64,000 nt of DNA from Promineifilum sp. (GCA_017983515.1 JAGOBF010000007.1:78452-142451); one strand, 5' to 3'; positions 51,901 through 61,048 are shown, numbered from the stretch's first letter. Made by a program: numbers and translations. Notes: generated by a model not told the origin, from the letters alone.

Positions 51901-53255
51901 AGCGATGCGGACTCGCCCGGCCGCACCAGAGCCGGCGCGCCAATGTCGGTGATCGTGTAGGCCGTGGCCGCGCCCATCGGCGAACGGCTGAAAGCGGCCG
52001 TCTCCGGGTGTGGTGTGTCCGGATAGACCAGCTTGTAGCGGTCGTCCCAGGTGGTGGGGCCGCTGTTGCGGAAAGTCCATGTTGCCCGGAAGGCCGCCCC
52101 GGCGGCGACGCGATTCAGGTCAACGTCGGCGGCAAAGCCCGCGACGGCGGCCGCGTCTCCCAGAGTCGTCGTGGGCGAGACGATGGCGGGTTGGAAGGTA
52201 TCGGTCATGGGCAGGTCCTCTTCGTTGCGACTGTTTTCGATGTGGCGCAGGATTTCATCCTCGACGCTGGTTCCGGAGATATCCCACTTGACCCAGGGGC
52301 CGACGGAACCGACGGTGAAGATCATGGCTCCGCGGACGAACACATCCTGACGAATCTGTTCATCGTACCATTGCAGCATGGCTGCGTAAGTACGTTCGGG
52401 GTCGCGGCCTGCGCTGCGCCAGAAATCGACGTGCTCCTTCCAGGTGCCTATCGAGCCGCCGGCCGGGGTGACGGTTTCGACGCTGTCGCAGCCGAACTCG
52501 GTGATGAGAAGTTGAGTGTCATGTAGTCCCTCCGGCCGCAAATAGGTGTCGTAGATAAGCCGGTAGCGCAGGACGGTATAGCCATAGGGATAGGACTCGT
52601 CGGGGTTGCCTTGCGCGTCCACGCGGCCATGCCAGCGCCGCTGCGGCCGATGTTGGGCATCGAGCTGGTTCCAGCCAACGCCCAGATCGGCCTGATAACC
52701 CATGTACTCATGCAGCGCTATGTAATGGCCGTGGTCTCGAGCATAGCGCACGGCGGGCAGCAGGTGAGGCCAGACGTCGTTCGGGTCGCCAGGGCGAATG
52801 TCGGGCGTGCCCACGGCAAAACAAAAATTGGCGCGTCGCTTGCCGATGGACTCGTAGAGCCGCATCATCTCGATGCAGTAGGCGGCGTACCAGCGCGCCT
52901 CTTGCGGGTTGTCGGGTACGACCTCGTTGTCATCTTCCCAAGCGTCGACGCGGCCGTTCACCAGGTATCTGTCCACCCGCGGCTTGTTTGGGCCCACAAA
53001 GATGTTTCGTTGGGCATTGAAGCGGTGGGCGGCCACAGTCGCCGGCGTGCCGCCGCCGTTCATGTAATGTTTCCAGTCGGTCAGGTCGATTTGTTCCTCA
53101 AGCTGATCGAGCTTGCCCACGACGAGCGGCCCGGCCGGCAGCTGGATCGACGCGCCCAGGCTAGTGGGGTCAAACTTGAAGACGACCGGGGCAGCACCAA
53201 GCCAGCGCGTGAATCCGGGAGTGCCGATGAAGTGGGGGCCAAGTTTGCTGGGCAT
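48984..53255 (-). CDS. 1423-aa protein: two TIM barrels, four NBR1-like Ig domains, C39-like peptidase
   Basis: Domains in order: a glycoside-hydrolase-like barrel (about 22-345; candidate Glu183 in ALHEYMG and Glu253 in LLITEFG), and NBR1-type Ig-like domains at about 360-490 and 497-622 (the second with TWTLRNSGTRAWNGDFRVVY). A second, different barrel follows (about 638-935; Glu749 in YQIFNEQ and Glu861 in LWITEIG), then two more NBR1-like domains (958-1075, 1085-1198). The end is a papain-like C39-type peptidase (1226-1423) with Cys1253 in GCLMT, His1361 in EQHWVI and Asp1379 in LDPL. No signal peptide or transmembrane helix is visible, which is odd for such an extracellular-looking protein. 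The start at 53255 has AGGGAG upstream. Likely a cell-surface or lysis-type glycan/peptide hydrolase. Confidence 0.85.
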   Translation of the reverse strand: MPSKLGPHFIGTPGFTRWLGAAPVVFKFDPTSLGASIQLPAGPLVVGKLDQLEEQIDLTDWKHYMNGGGTPATVAAHRFNAQRNIFVGPNKPRVDRYLVNGRVDAWEDDNEVVPDNPQEARWYAAYCIEMMRLYESIGKRRANFCFAVGTPDIRPGDPNDVWPHLLPAVRYARDHGHYIALHEYMGYQADLGVGWNQLDAQHRPQRRWHGRVDAQGNPDESYPYGYTVLRYRLIYDTYLRPEGLHDTQLLITEFGCDSVETVTPAGGSIGTWKEHVDFWRSAGRDPERTYAAMLQWYDEQIRQDVFVRGAMIFTVGSVGPWVKWDISGTSVEDEILRHIENSRNEEDLPMTDTFQPAIVSPTTTLGDAAAVAGFAADVDLNRVAAGAAFRATWTFRNSGPTTWDDRYKLVYPDTPHPETAAFSRSPMGAATAYTITDIGAPALVRPGESASLTLHFTAPSALGTHATNWQLVGPDGQKFGPIRWLRAAVVTNANSLSYDVLGFQNSAGDFNNLQPGRQFSGTWTLRNSGTRAWNGDFRVVYMDTSTPDTAQTLRDPMGAKPVYALRQLSGREHVAPGESVELRFDLVAPTKTGAYAFHWQLESDDAETFGGLRWLRIGVIGIAPNPEEPRPPVAAGAVQFGMNVNPEAHGLDVDKLEGLAWVRWVFWASRLKLSPEEAYQQKYRSLIQTYAAVGIRSLIILHQDTEWGNAPWQNGGWEQYAETFAKACGRVAAVCAEFGDQVAYQIFNEQDSGPDNHSAIGIAAKDYAIVLDRAQEAIRRAHPGAVVLIGGLNTGPDRAIQYVRSVQAALDGRLPIDALAIHPYGRYVHKILFNYGSIGKLSDSLDRFRDAFPGKPLWITEIGVANDTPIGSEHYKDIGIYIQEVVDEVADQYADYVDVLIWFGWTDLMRNAGILTADGRPKADVFEAFEHMRRRGKDGLESLESLMAGGLESLDQSKASFVSFATTLTNHSAVPAGTSFTNTWRFRNDGPTTWGDGFKLVYVPEDINSQSLMPASTFNLGEVSAPFPVPPGAEVNVTLMMTAPAQFGRTYRSRWQLRDTDEVAFGHLFAEITVVPAPTAGTGARTSAMTFIRDQTVPDGTLFVAGTDFHKQWAVRNTGVRHWSTGFRLVFVQGDVQMARGVTAHIVPDARPGDEVVLSVPMSAPPVLDGRATSYSSLWRMQDDHGAFFGDPVWAKITSMPDVLAVDGRTLIAASTALRRLLNDPSAWYSQLDPRWSGVNIGHGAQRIGAWGCLMTCMAMGLTAYAARYTPLELNERLKTEGDNGFIGSNVQFIGPAFVLPGLRQGTNLRSFEDSTIPFTEWTGEDPIARIDVALSLGQIVLAQVDTKPNDGLFNSNVEQHWVIITKRTPSGDDYLILDPLVSPAQVSDQPRSLMVKYGNRVAGQTNEINLRNAIKSTIVYSM

Positions 53256-53418
53256 CAGACCAAGTCTCCCTGGTAGGTTGGATGAACGTTGGATCGAGCG
53301 ACGACAACTACTTCGTAACTATGATTCGGTTGCCCACAATGAGCCGGTCGAGAGACAGGCAAGTGAATGAAACTCAGGTGTTCCCAGTTGACTAATCAAT
53401 AGTCACCGTGACCTCATT

Positions 53419-54324
53419 CTAAGGAGTATCGGCGGCCATGTCAATCAGCCGGCCGAGGCGCAGGTCGGCAATCTCCAACCATTGGATGGGGGTCGAAACA
53501 ACACCGGCCTGCCAGCGGCCGCGTGGCGTCAACACAAGATACTGATTGTCGATCCAGCACACAAAACCAAGCGGGCCGCGAGGCGCATGGGGTGTCACTA
53601 GGAGCGTCGTTCCGTCTACGGCGAAACTGACGCTGCCGGCCCGCCACTCCACACGATAGTTGTGCCACTGCGTCATAGGCAGTTCAATCGCAGCGGCGTA
53701 GATGCCCAACCGCCGTCGCAACGCGGGCCAGATGCGACGGCGAGCGCCCGCGAATTGATTGAGCGCCAGCACGGCTGGAGCAAGCGGAATGAGGCTGATG
53801 GCGGACGGGGACCGCGCGTCGAGCGTGGCCGCAAACCAGCCGCGGCCCGGCATTCCCGGCGCGAAGGGTAAATCGTTGGGGGCGGAGGCGAAGAAAAACC
53901 AGGCGGCCTGGGGCAGGGCCAGCCGGCGGTGCGACGGGTCACCATACGGCGAATTCCAGAAGCCGAAGCCGGCCGTGCCTTGCAGCTCGCCTGCGTCATG
54001 GGAGAAGCGCGCTCGCAGATAGAGCGCCGTTCCCGGCCGCCAGGTAAACTCGCCGCCGGGTTGCCCGTAGTCATCGATCTGCGCATCGGCGTAATCGGTG
54101 GCGATTGACGGCAGGCTAAAGGTGTATCCTTCGCCAGCCTCGACCCGGCCGCCGTTCAGCGCCAGCACTCGCCAGGGCGACGGCTCATTACTTTGAGCCC
54201 TTTGTTCCATCAGATATAATAGGTAGATTGTCGAGACCGAGCCTTCGTCTGTGTTCGAAAGCGCCGGCGTAAAATCCAGCGCGTCGCCTGGACGGAGCTC
54301 GTCACAGGGGAACTCTCGCCGCAT
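53419..54324 (-). CDS. concanavalin-like beta-sandwich protein, function unknown
   Basis: A 301-aa protein with no recognised family. The pattern of alternating strands (FTWRPGTALYLRARFSHDAG, WHNYRVEWRAGSVSFAVDG, GFVCWIDNQYLVLTPRG) resembles the jelly-roll of LamG/GH16-like lectins and laminarinases, but no catalytic ExDxE motif is visible. It has no signal peptide. It is co-directional with, and 163 bases upstream of, the 1423-aa barrel/peptidase gene, and may provide a carbohydrate-binding partner. The 163-base gap shows no distinctive element. Confidence 0.65.
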   Translation of the reverse strand: MRREFPCDELRPGDALDFTPALSNTDEGSVSTIYLLYLMEQRAQSNEPSPWRVLALNGGRVEAGEGYTFSLPSIATDYADAQIDDYGQPGGEFTWRPGTALYLRARFSHDAGELQGTAGFGFWNSPYGDPSHRRLALPQAAWFFFASAPNDLPFAPGMPGRGWFAATLDARSPSAISLIPLAPAVLALNQFAGARRRIWPALRRRLGIYAAAIELPMTQWHNYRVEWRAGSVSFAVDGTTLLVTPHAPRGPLGFVCWIDNQYLVLTPRGRWQAGVVSTPIQWLEIADLRLGRLIDMAADTP

Positions 54325-54383
54325 GAATCAATTGTCGCCGCCTCATGATGGGCCGGCTCGAAGGTAACTGGAGCATCGTCTCA

Positions 54384-55016
54384 ATGGAAATTAACTGGTA
54401 CGGCATGAGTTGCTTCCGCATCACGGAGCGCAAGCACGCCACAATCATAACCGATCCCTACGCCGCCGACATGGGGCTCGGCGAACTGAAGCTGAAAGCC
54501 GACGTCGTCACCACTAGTCACGATGCCGCCGGCCATAATTTTACTCAGGCCGTCAGCGGCATGGAACACGTTCTGGATGGGCCGGGCGAATACGAGATAG
54601 GCAGCGTGTTCATCACCGGTATCGCCACGCCGAGCAAGAACGGCAAATTCAATAATACCATTTTCGTCTTCGACTACAATGGCCTGACCGTAGCTCACCT
54701 GGGCGACATCGGCGATGTGCCATCGCAGAAGCAGATCGAAGACCTGGAACTGGTGAACGTGTTGCTCGTGCCGGTGGGGGCAGGCAGCAGCCTCAACGCC
54801 GCCCGAGCGGCCGAACTTGTGTCGATGATCGAGCCAAACATCGTCATTCCCATGCACTATGAATTGCCCGGCCTAAAACTTAAGCTCGATCCGCTGGAGA
54901 AATTCCTTAAGGAAATGGGAGCAACAGACGTCAAGGTTGAGCAGAGCTTTAAAGCAACCAGTGCCGAGGGCTTGCCCGAAGAAACGGAAGTCGTCATCCT
55001 GTCGTCCAAAGAGTGA
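54384..55016 (+). CDS. MBL-fold protein with altered metal motif
   Basis: A 210-aa protein of the metallo-beta-lactamase superfamily (Lactamase_B_3-like). The start WYGMSCFRITERKHATIITDPY and the later GEYEIGSVFITGIATP, VAHLGDIGD and VIPMHYELPG are typical. The usual HxHxDH metal motif is degenerate here, reading TTSHDAAGHN, so Zn binding may be changed or lost. The ATG at 54384 has GGAG upstream; thirteen earlier codons of the frame overlap the divergent gene's promoter. It begins 59 bases from the divergent jelly-roll gene. Role unknown, possibly a scaffold or hydrolase with one metal. Confidence 0.82.
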   Translation: MEINWYGMSCFRITERKHATIITDPYAADMGLGELKLKADVVTTSHDAAGHNFTQAVSGMEHVLDGPGEYEIGSVFITGIATPSKNGKFNNTIFVFDYNGLTVAHLGDIGDVPSQKQIEDLELVNVLLVPVGAGSSLNAARAAELVSMIEPNIVIPMHYELPGLKLKLDPLEKFLKEMGATDVKVEQSFKATSAEGLPEETEVVILSSKE

Positions 55017-55071
55017 ACACCGGTTTGCTCATCATCGTCAGAGGTGTTCGCATTCAGTCGGAGTAGACGCT

Positions 55072-55374
55072 ATGCCGGCGAAATTAATTATGCGGTGGAA
55101 TGTTCGGCCGGAGATGGAATCGGAGTATTTCGAATTCCTGGTGCACGAACTGATCCCGACGTTGAACAAACTGGGGATCAACGATATTCAGGTGTGGTAC
55201 ACGGCTTACGGTGAGTGTGAACAGAAGATGGCCGAGGGCGTCAGCGAGTCGGCCGAGGATTTGCTGCGCACAATGCGCACGACAGAATGGCACAGCCTGA
55301 CCGACAAACTACAGGGGTATGTACTGGATTTTAGCCAGAAGGTGATCCCGGCCACCCGAGGGTTCCAAATCTAG
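55072..55374 (+). CDS. small alpha/beta-barrel-like protein, function unknown
   Basis: A 100-aa protein with a CGGAG ribosome site upstream. MRWNVRPEMESEYFEFLVHEL and the following strand-helix pattern suggest a ferredoxin-like or dimeric alpha/beta-barrel fold (NIPSNAP/Dabb type), ending KVIPATRGFQI. No catalytic residue can be named. It is 55 bases after the MBL-fold gene and probably cotranscribed. Its stop overlaps the stop of the convergent FmdB-like gene by four bases. Confidence 0.7.
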   Translation: MPAKLIMRWNVRPEMESEYFEFLVHELIPTLNKLGINDIQVWYTAYGECEQKMAEGVSESAEDLLRTMRTTEWHSLTDKLQGYVLDFSQKVIPATRGFQI

Positions 55375-55691
55375 CTGCCGGAACCAGCGTCGGAGGAAGA
55401 AGGGGGCGAAGCGGCCGGCGTGGGCGTCGACTCAGCGCTTTTCTCTTTGGAATCGGTTTTGGAATCGGTTGATTCGGCGCTCTTCGACTTACTGCTTTTG
55501 CCGTTCACTTTGCTGGAGCGGTTATCGGTAACGTAAAAGCCGCTGCCCTTGAAGACAACGCCCACAGAACTCACGACCCGACGCACAGGTCCGCCGCATA
55601 CAGGGCATTCCGTCAGCGGATCATCCATCATCCTCTGCCGCGCCTGGAACTCGTGATCGTTATCAATACATCGGTAAGTATAAACAGGCAT
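55371..55691 (-). CDS. FmdB-like zinc-ribbon protein lacking one cysteine
   Basis: A 106-aa protein of the FmdB putative regulatory family. The N-terminal MPVYTYRC and the second knuckle CPVCGGPVRRVVSS are typical, and the GSGFYVTDNR segment is the family hallmark. The first knuckle, normally CxxC, reads CIDND, so only three ligands remain (Cys8, Cys29, Cys32), unless His13 replaces the fourth. The C-terminal 45 residues are a disordered Ser/Lys/Glu-rich tail (SKSSKSKSAESTDSK). Family function is unclear. The 179-base gap to the histidine kinase gene holds no recognised feature. Confidence 0.85.
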   Translation of the reverse strand: MPVYTYRCIDNDHEFQARQRMMDDPLTECPVCGGPVRRVVSSVGVVFKGSGFYVTDNRSSKVNGKSSKSKSAESTDSKTDSKEKSAESTPTPAASPPSSSDAGSGS

Positions 55692-55870
55692 TGACTAGAA
55701 CCTCTCAATATCGGCCGCTCCGTGCCAACCTACAATTGTATAAGTTATCCGAGCCGATGACAACCCGCGCGGCCGATATGGACTCGGGACGAGACATTCG
55801 AACGTTCTCGCCTGCCACTATCTTACCCTTTTTTCGTAAGTTTCTGGTTAGCGTCCGCGGGGAATCGTCT

Positions 55871-57165
55871 TCATTCAGCGGATGACATGGCCTGGCCAGC
55901 GGCGTTAGGCAACACGAAGCCAACCCGCGCTCCACCGCCTGGGGCATTCTCGGCCCAAATGCGGCCGCCGTGGGCCTGGATAATCCCTTGGGCGATGGCT
56001 AACCCCAGTCCGGCGCTGCCTTTATCCCGGCTGCGCGCTTGCTCGCCACGATAGAATTGCTCGAACACGTGCGGTAGATCGGCGACGGCGAAGCCAGGGC
56101 CGTCGTCCTCGATGGCAACCACCACGCCCGCCCCTTGCAGACCGGCGGTGATAGTCACGGCCCCGCCAGCCGGCGTGTGGTGGAGCGCGTTCTCGACCAG
56201 ATTTTTCAGAACACGGCCGATTTTCTCGGCGCTCATCAGCACCGGATCGACCGCCTGGTCAACTTTACCGGAAAGGACGATGCCACGTAACTCGGCCGGG
56301 GCGACGAAACTCTCCAGACAATCGGAGACCAAATCGGAGAGCGACGCAGGCGCCAGCTCAAGGGTCGGCCCACCCGCGTCCAACTGGGCCAGTTCGAAGA
56401 GATCATCGATCAGGCTGTTGAGTGCCAGAACGTCGGCTCGAATGGCGCTGTAGTAGCGCTGCACGGCCGCCGGATCGGTGACAAGCCCGTCGTGGAGCGC
56501 CTCGATTCGCGCCCGGATACTTGTCAAGGGTGTGCGTAGATCGTGGGACGTCCAGGCGACCAGATTCGAGCGCAATGTCTCCAGTTCGCGCCGCCGTTCG
56601 GCCGTTTCTTGCAGATGATCGGCCATCTCGTTAAACGATTTGCTGAGCCGGGCGACCTCGTCCCCTCCGGTGATCGGCACACGCGCGCCCAAGTCCCCAC
56701 CAGCCAAAAGATCGGCGGCGTGGGCCATCTGGCGCAAGCCGTCGGTCACGCTGGCGGCGATGAACAGGGCATAAGTCGTGGCGATGATGGCCGCGAACAG
56801 CAGCAAGACCCCGCTGAGGAGCAGATCGTGCTCACTGAAGAACATCTGCCGCTGCATGATCCAGACAGTGAACAGCGTCACCAGTGCCGCCCACACGTAG
56901 GCGACGATGAGCGTCCACATGAGCGACGAGGAGCGCCCCCAGCCCCGACGATAGAGTAAGAAGCCCATGCCGACCACGATGACGCAGGTGACCGCCAGCG
57001 TCAGCACGAGGCGGGCCAGATCGGCCAGGGAGGGAGCCATCAGCCCGTAGAACAGCAACGCGGCGACGACCAGCGCCAGCGTCACCCCCACGGCAAGGAT
57101 GCGCCACGGGGCCTGGCCGAACCAGGTCGTCATCGTCTCCGGGCGGCGACTGGATGAAATCAGGC

Positions 57166-57169
<4 letters not shown>
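55871..57169 (-). CDS. sensor histidine kinase
   Basis: A 432-aa membrane sensor: four hydrophobic helices (about 20-45, 52-72, 80-105, 115-150) with very short external loops, a HAMP linker (about 148-200), a HisKA dimerisation domain with phospho-acceptor His in TSHDLRTPLTSI, and an HATPase with NLVENALHHTP (N box), EDDGPGFA (G1) and GSAGLGLAIA (G2). The lack of an external domain suggests it senses membrane state or an intracellular cue. The GTG start overlaps the regulator's stop (GTGA), so the two are coupled; ATG at 57133 is an alternative start. Confidence 0.93.
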
Positions 57170-57894
<725 letters not shown>

Positions 57895-57903
57895 ATTTAC
57901 TGG

Positions 57904-57937
57904 AGTGTAGCGCAAGAATGCTTACACAGAGCTTACA
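57904..57937 (-). promoter_or_regulatory. autoregulatory-type promoter of the two-component operon
   Basis: On the minus strand TGTAAGC occurs twice (57937-57931 and 57926-57920), four bases apart, followed after ten bases by -10 TACACT (57909-57904). It has the same layout as the repeats before the Liv operon (TGTAACC twice, then nine bases to TATAAG). It overlaps the last codons of queA. Transcription would start within a few bases of the ATG. Confidence 0.5.
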
Positions 57938-59042
57938 CCTTCGGCCACAGGAGCATGGCGTCGCCGAAGGAATAGAAGCGGTATTTTTCGTCCACGGCCG
58001 CCTGATAGGCGTTGAGGATCGTTTCGCGCCCGACGAAGGCGGCCACCAGCATCAGGAGACTGGAGCGCGGCAGATGAAAGTTGGTGATGAGGGCATCCAT
58101 CGCCCGGAAGCGGTAGCCGGGATGGATGAACAGGTCGGTCGGCCCCTCGAAGGCGGCCACGGGTTTCCAGGGGCACAGATTGGTCGTTTCCCCGGCGGCA
58201 TCACGGGCGCTGATGGTGTTCAGGCTGCCGGTGATGTCCGCTGAGCGCAAGGCGGCCGTCTCCAGCACGCGCGCCGTCGTCGTGCCCACGGCCACGATGC
58301 GCCCGCCGGCCAGATGGGCTTCGTTGATGCGCCGCGCCGCGTCGGCCGACAGCCGTGCCCATTCGGTGTGGATGACGTGCTCAGTCACTTCCTCGACCAC
58401 GACCGGCTTAAACGTGTCGAGACCCACGTGGAGGGTGACGGTCTCAAACAAGACCCCTTGTTCGCGTAGGGCCAACAGCAGGTCGGCCGTGAAATGCAGG
58501 CCCGCAGTGGGGGCAGCGGCCGACCCGGCCGGCCGGGCGTAGATCGTCTGGTAGCGCTCCGGGTCGTCGAGCGTCTCATGGATGTAGGGAGGTAGGGGGG
58601 CATAGCCGAGAGATTCAATCCATTCTTCGACCGGTACGCTGAACCGTAATTCTCGCAACGCTTCCGCGCCGACGGCGGTCAAAGTCGCGGAGACGGCCGC
58701 CTCATTGCCGTCCCGGTCGAGCAAGGTGAGCGGCAGATCAACGGCGACGTTGCGGCCGCCGATGAGCGCCTGCCACGTGTCGTCGGCTTGCCGTCCCAGA
58801 AGCAGTATCTCGATCCGCCCGCCGGTTGGCTTGCGGGCGAAGATACGGGCGGGGATGACGCGGGTGTCATTGGCAACGAGGATATCGCCCGGCCGCAGAT
58901 ACTGCGGCAAATCGCGGAAGCGACGATGTTCGATCCGGCCGGCGGGGTCGAGGACGAGCAAACGACTGGCGTCGCGCGGTTCCAGCGGGTGCTGGGCGAT
59001 GAGGGCTGCCGGCAGATCGTAATCGAAGTCGCTGACTTTCAT
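57933..59042 (-). CDS. queA: tRNA preQ1(34) S-adenosylmethionine ribosyltransferase-isomerase
   Basis: A 369-aa QueA of normal length. It transfers the ribosyl part of SAM to preQ1 at the wobble base of His, Asp, Asn and Tyr tRNAs, giving epoxyqueuosine. Hallmarks are the N-terminal DFDYDLPAALIAQHP, RDASRLLVLD, NDTRVIPAR, PTAGLHFT and LHVGLDTFKPV, with a C-terminal TNFHLPRSSLLMLVAAF. The ATG overlaps the stop of the upstream kinase fusion (ATGA). The end of the gene carries the promoter of the two-component operon. Confidence 0.96.
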   Translation of the reverse strand: MKVSDFDYDLPAALIAQHPLEPRDASRLLVLDPAGRIEHRRFRDLPQYLRPGDILVANDTRVIPARIFARKPTGGRIEILLLGRQADDTWQALIGGRNVAVDLPLTLLDRDGNEAAVSATLTAVGAEALRELRFSVPVEEWIESLGYAPLPPYIHETLDDPERYQTIYARPAGSAAAPTAGLHFTADLLLALREQGVLFETVTLHVGLDTFKPVVVEEVTEHVIHTEWARLSADAARRINEAHLAGGRIVAVGTTTARVLETAALRSADITGSLNTISARDAAGETTNLCPWKPVAAFEGPTDLFIHPGYRFRAMDALITNFHLPRSSLLMLVAAFVGRETILNAYQAAVDEKYRFYSFGDAMLLWPKV

Positions 59043-60073
59043 GGGGCCTGGGCGGGATCGGCTGACCCGCGCTCGGCCGGCCAGGTGCGGCCGGCATTCA
59101 CCCGCATCTTCTCGACGTAAGCCTGCTCCAGATCGATGCCGGTGTAGTTAGCCAGCTTGAGGATGAACGCCAATAGATCGGCCAGTTCGCCACGCAGGGC
59201 AGGGCGGTTCTGTTCGATGGCCTCTTCCAGCGACTCGGCGGGGCCGCGGCCGTTCACCAGTCGCCGCTTGCTCTCGGCCCAGATTTTCACCAGATCGGTC
59301 GCCAGTTCGCCCATCTCTTCCACGAGGAAGAGGTAGTTGAAGAACAGATCGCCGTCGAACCCTTTGGCGACGTCGAGATCGCGGTGAAACTGCTGGAAGG
59401 CGGCCACGCGCCCTTGCTGCAAGCTCTCCAGGCGCAGATCGGTCGGCTCGGTCGGCTTGGGCGCGGCGTTTTCCAGTGCTTCGGTGATCAGGTGACCAAT
59501 ATGTTCCTTGTCGGCTGGGCGCGACAAATAGTTCAGGTCATTGGTCTCAATCGTCAGCACGGGAATATCGGTCAGGCGCGAGAGCCAGGCGTCATAAGCG
59601 GCGGCCACCTCGCGAATGTAATCCGGGTCCATGTCGCGCTCGAACGGCCGGTCGCGCAGGGCGATGCGGTGCATCAGCACGTCGTGGTCGGCGCGCAGAT
59701 AGACGATGAGGTCTGGGCGAGGGATCTTCTCGCCCAAAGCGGCGTGGACGCGGCCGTACATCGCCAGTTCGTCGTCTTTCAGATTAAGCCAGGCGAATAG
59801 TTCATCCTTGGCGAAGGTGTAGTCGGAGATGAGATGGCCGCGCCGCAGGGCGGCCGGAATGGCCTGGTATTGCTGATGATAGCGGCTGAGCAGAAAAAAT
59901 ATCTGCGTCTGGAAGGCAAAACGCTGCCGGTCCTGGTAGAACTCGGACAGGAAGGGATTGTCTTCCACAACCTCCAGCAGAATGCTGGCGTCGTAACGGG
60001 GTTGCAACAGGCGAGCCAGCGTCGTCTTGCCCACGCCGATCACGCCCTCAATAGCGATGTATTTGTTAGTCAT
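59039..60073 (-). CDS. deoxynucleoside kinase fused to MazG-like pyrophosphohydrolase
   Basis: A 344-aa fusion. Residues 1-205 are a deoxynucleoside kinase: P-loop GVIGVGKTT (10-18), EDNPFLSEFY, the DRPFERDMDP segment and FAKDELFA, for phosphorylating deoxynucleosides in salvage. Residues about 210-325 are an all-alpha MazG/NTP-PPase-like domain with the Mg ligands in VEEMGE (Glu252-Glu256) and ELADLL (Glu296, Asp299). The latter hydrolyses (d)NTP to monophosphate and pyrophosphate. Together they may control dNTP pools or remove a damaged nucleotide. The stop overlaps queA (ATGA). No frameshift or stop separates the halves. Confidence 0.88.
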   Translation of the reverse strand: MTNKYIAIEGVIGVGKTTLARLLQPRYDASILLEVVEDNPFLSEFYQDRQRFAFQTQIFFLLSRYHQQYQAIPAALRRGHLISDYTFAKDELFAWLNLKDDELAMYGRVHAALGEKIPRPDLIVYLRADHDVLMHRIALRDRPFERDMDPDYIREVAAAYDAWLSRLTDIPVLTIETNDLNYLSRPADKEHIGHLITEALENAAPKPTEPTDLRLESLQQGRVAAFQQFHRDLDVAKGFDGDLFFNYLFLVEEMGELATDLVKIWAESKRRLVNGRGPAESLEEAIEQNRPALRGELADLLAFILKLANYTGIDLEQAYVEKMRVNAGRTWPAERGSADPAQAP

Positions 60074-60160
60074 AACGCTTTAAGGTACTTGGTAATAGCA
60101 CATGCTTTCCCAACACCTATCTGAAAATACGTGTAATCTGCGAATTCTGTGGATGCTCTC

Positions 60161-60937
60161 TTAATCGCCACCGGCGAATTCTGCCCGCAGCATATCCACC
60201 TGAAACGGTTTGTCGGCGTCCATAGCCAGCTCCGGCGGACTGTCGAGGACAAGCTTGACCGGCGAGCCGAGCACGCGCTCGGCCGTCGCCTCAATGTCAT
60301 TGAATGTTACCCGATGAAACAGGAACTTGATCAGCAGCCGCGGGCCGACTACGGCGGCGACCCGCCAGGGCTGTTTGCGGGCCGCGGTCAATGATTCGAG
60401 TAAGGCCCTGTTACTCAACCCGACGTCGATCCGTGCGATCACCATATCTCCACCGGCCGCCTCGACGTTACCATAGCGCGAGTACGTTCGTCGTGAATTG
60501 GGGAACCGCGCTTCCAACCGGGTGCGGGTGATGAAGTTATAATAGACGCCCCTGTCCCACGGGCGACAGGCCTCGATGAAATCGTCTACCACCTGGCCGG
60601 TAATCATGGGGATGTCGGCCGAGCAGCCCAGGATCACCTGTGCGTCCGGCCTGTGGCCCTTCAACCACTCCAGGCCAGTCATCATGTTGGCGACCATGCT
60701 GCCCTGATCGGGCAGCAACTCCACCGGACGGACAAAGCGCAGTCCGGCGGCCAGCTCCGGCGCGATGCCGACGACTACCACGTCTTCTACGTGGGCAGAA
60801 CTCTGGACGGCAGCGACGACGCGCTCCAGCATTGTGCGGCCGCCCATGTCAATGAGGGCTTTCGGCTGCCCTTGGGTATAGGGATAGAGCGGGTTGTCGG
60901 GGCCGACCGCTCCACCGGCGATGATCAGGCAGTGCAT
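60161..60937 (-). CDS. NTP-transferase (MobA/GlmU-like) family protein
   Basis: A 258-aa nucleotidyltransferase-like protein. The N-terminal LIIAGG is the start of the Rossmann-like GT-A nucleotidyltransferase fold, followed by KALIDMGGRTMLERVV (signature Lys and loop) and a central ILGCSADIPMIT, where a conserved acidic residue normally binds metal. The ATG at 60937 is favoured by GAGG six bases upstream; 60940 and 60949 are alternatives. Members activate sugars, molybdopterin cofactor or phospholipid head groups; the acceptor here is unknown. It is 87 bases upstream of the kinase fusion. Confidence 0.82.
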   Translation of the reverse strand: MHCLIIAGGAVGPDNPLYPYTQGQPKALIDMGGRTMLERVVAAVQSSAHVEDVVVVGIAPELAAGLRFVRPVELLPDQGSMVANMMTGLEWLKGHRPDAQVILGCSADIPMITGQVVDDFIEACRPWDRGVYYNFITRTRLEARFPNSRRTYSRYGNVEAAGGDMVIARIDVGLSNRALLESLTAARKQPWRVAAVVGPRLLIKFLFHRVTFNDIEATAERVLGSPVKLVLDSPPELAMDADKPFQVDMLRAEFAGGD

Positions 60938-61048
60938 CATTGACCTCATCCACAGGAATCAGACAATTGTATCGGGTTTGGGAAACGTGAAAAGAATGGC
61001 GGCCGATGATGAGTCGCCATTCTCCAAGATTATCGTAATGCTGGGCGG

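Noticed and set aside
48984..53255. 1423-aa frame as several separate genes wrongly merged
   Set aside because: No stop, ribosome site or domain truncation at the joints; repeated NBR1-like domains act as regular spacers.
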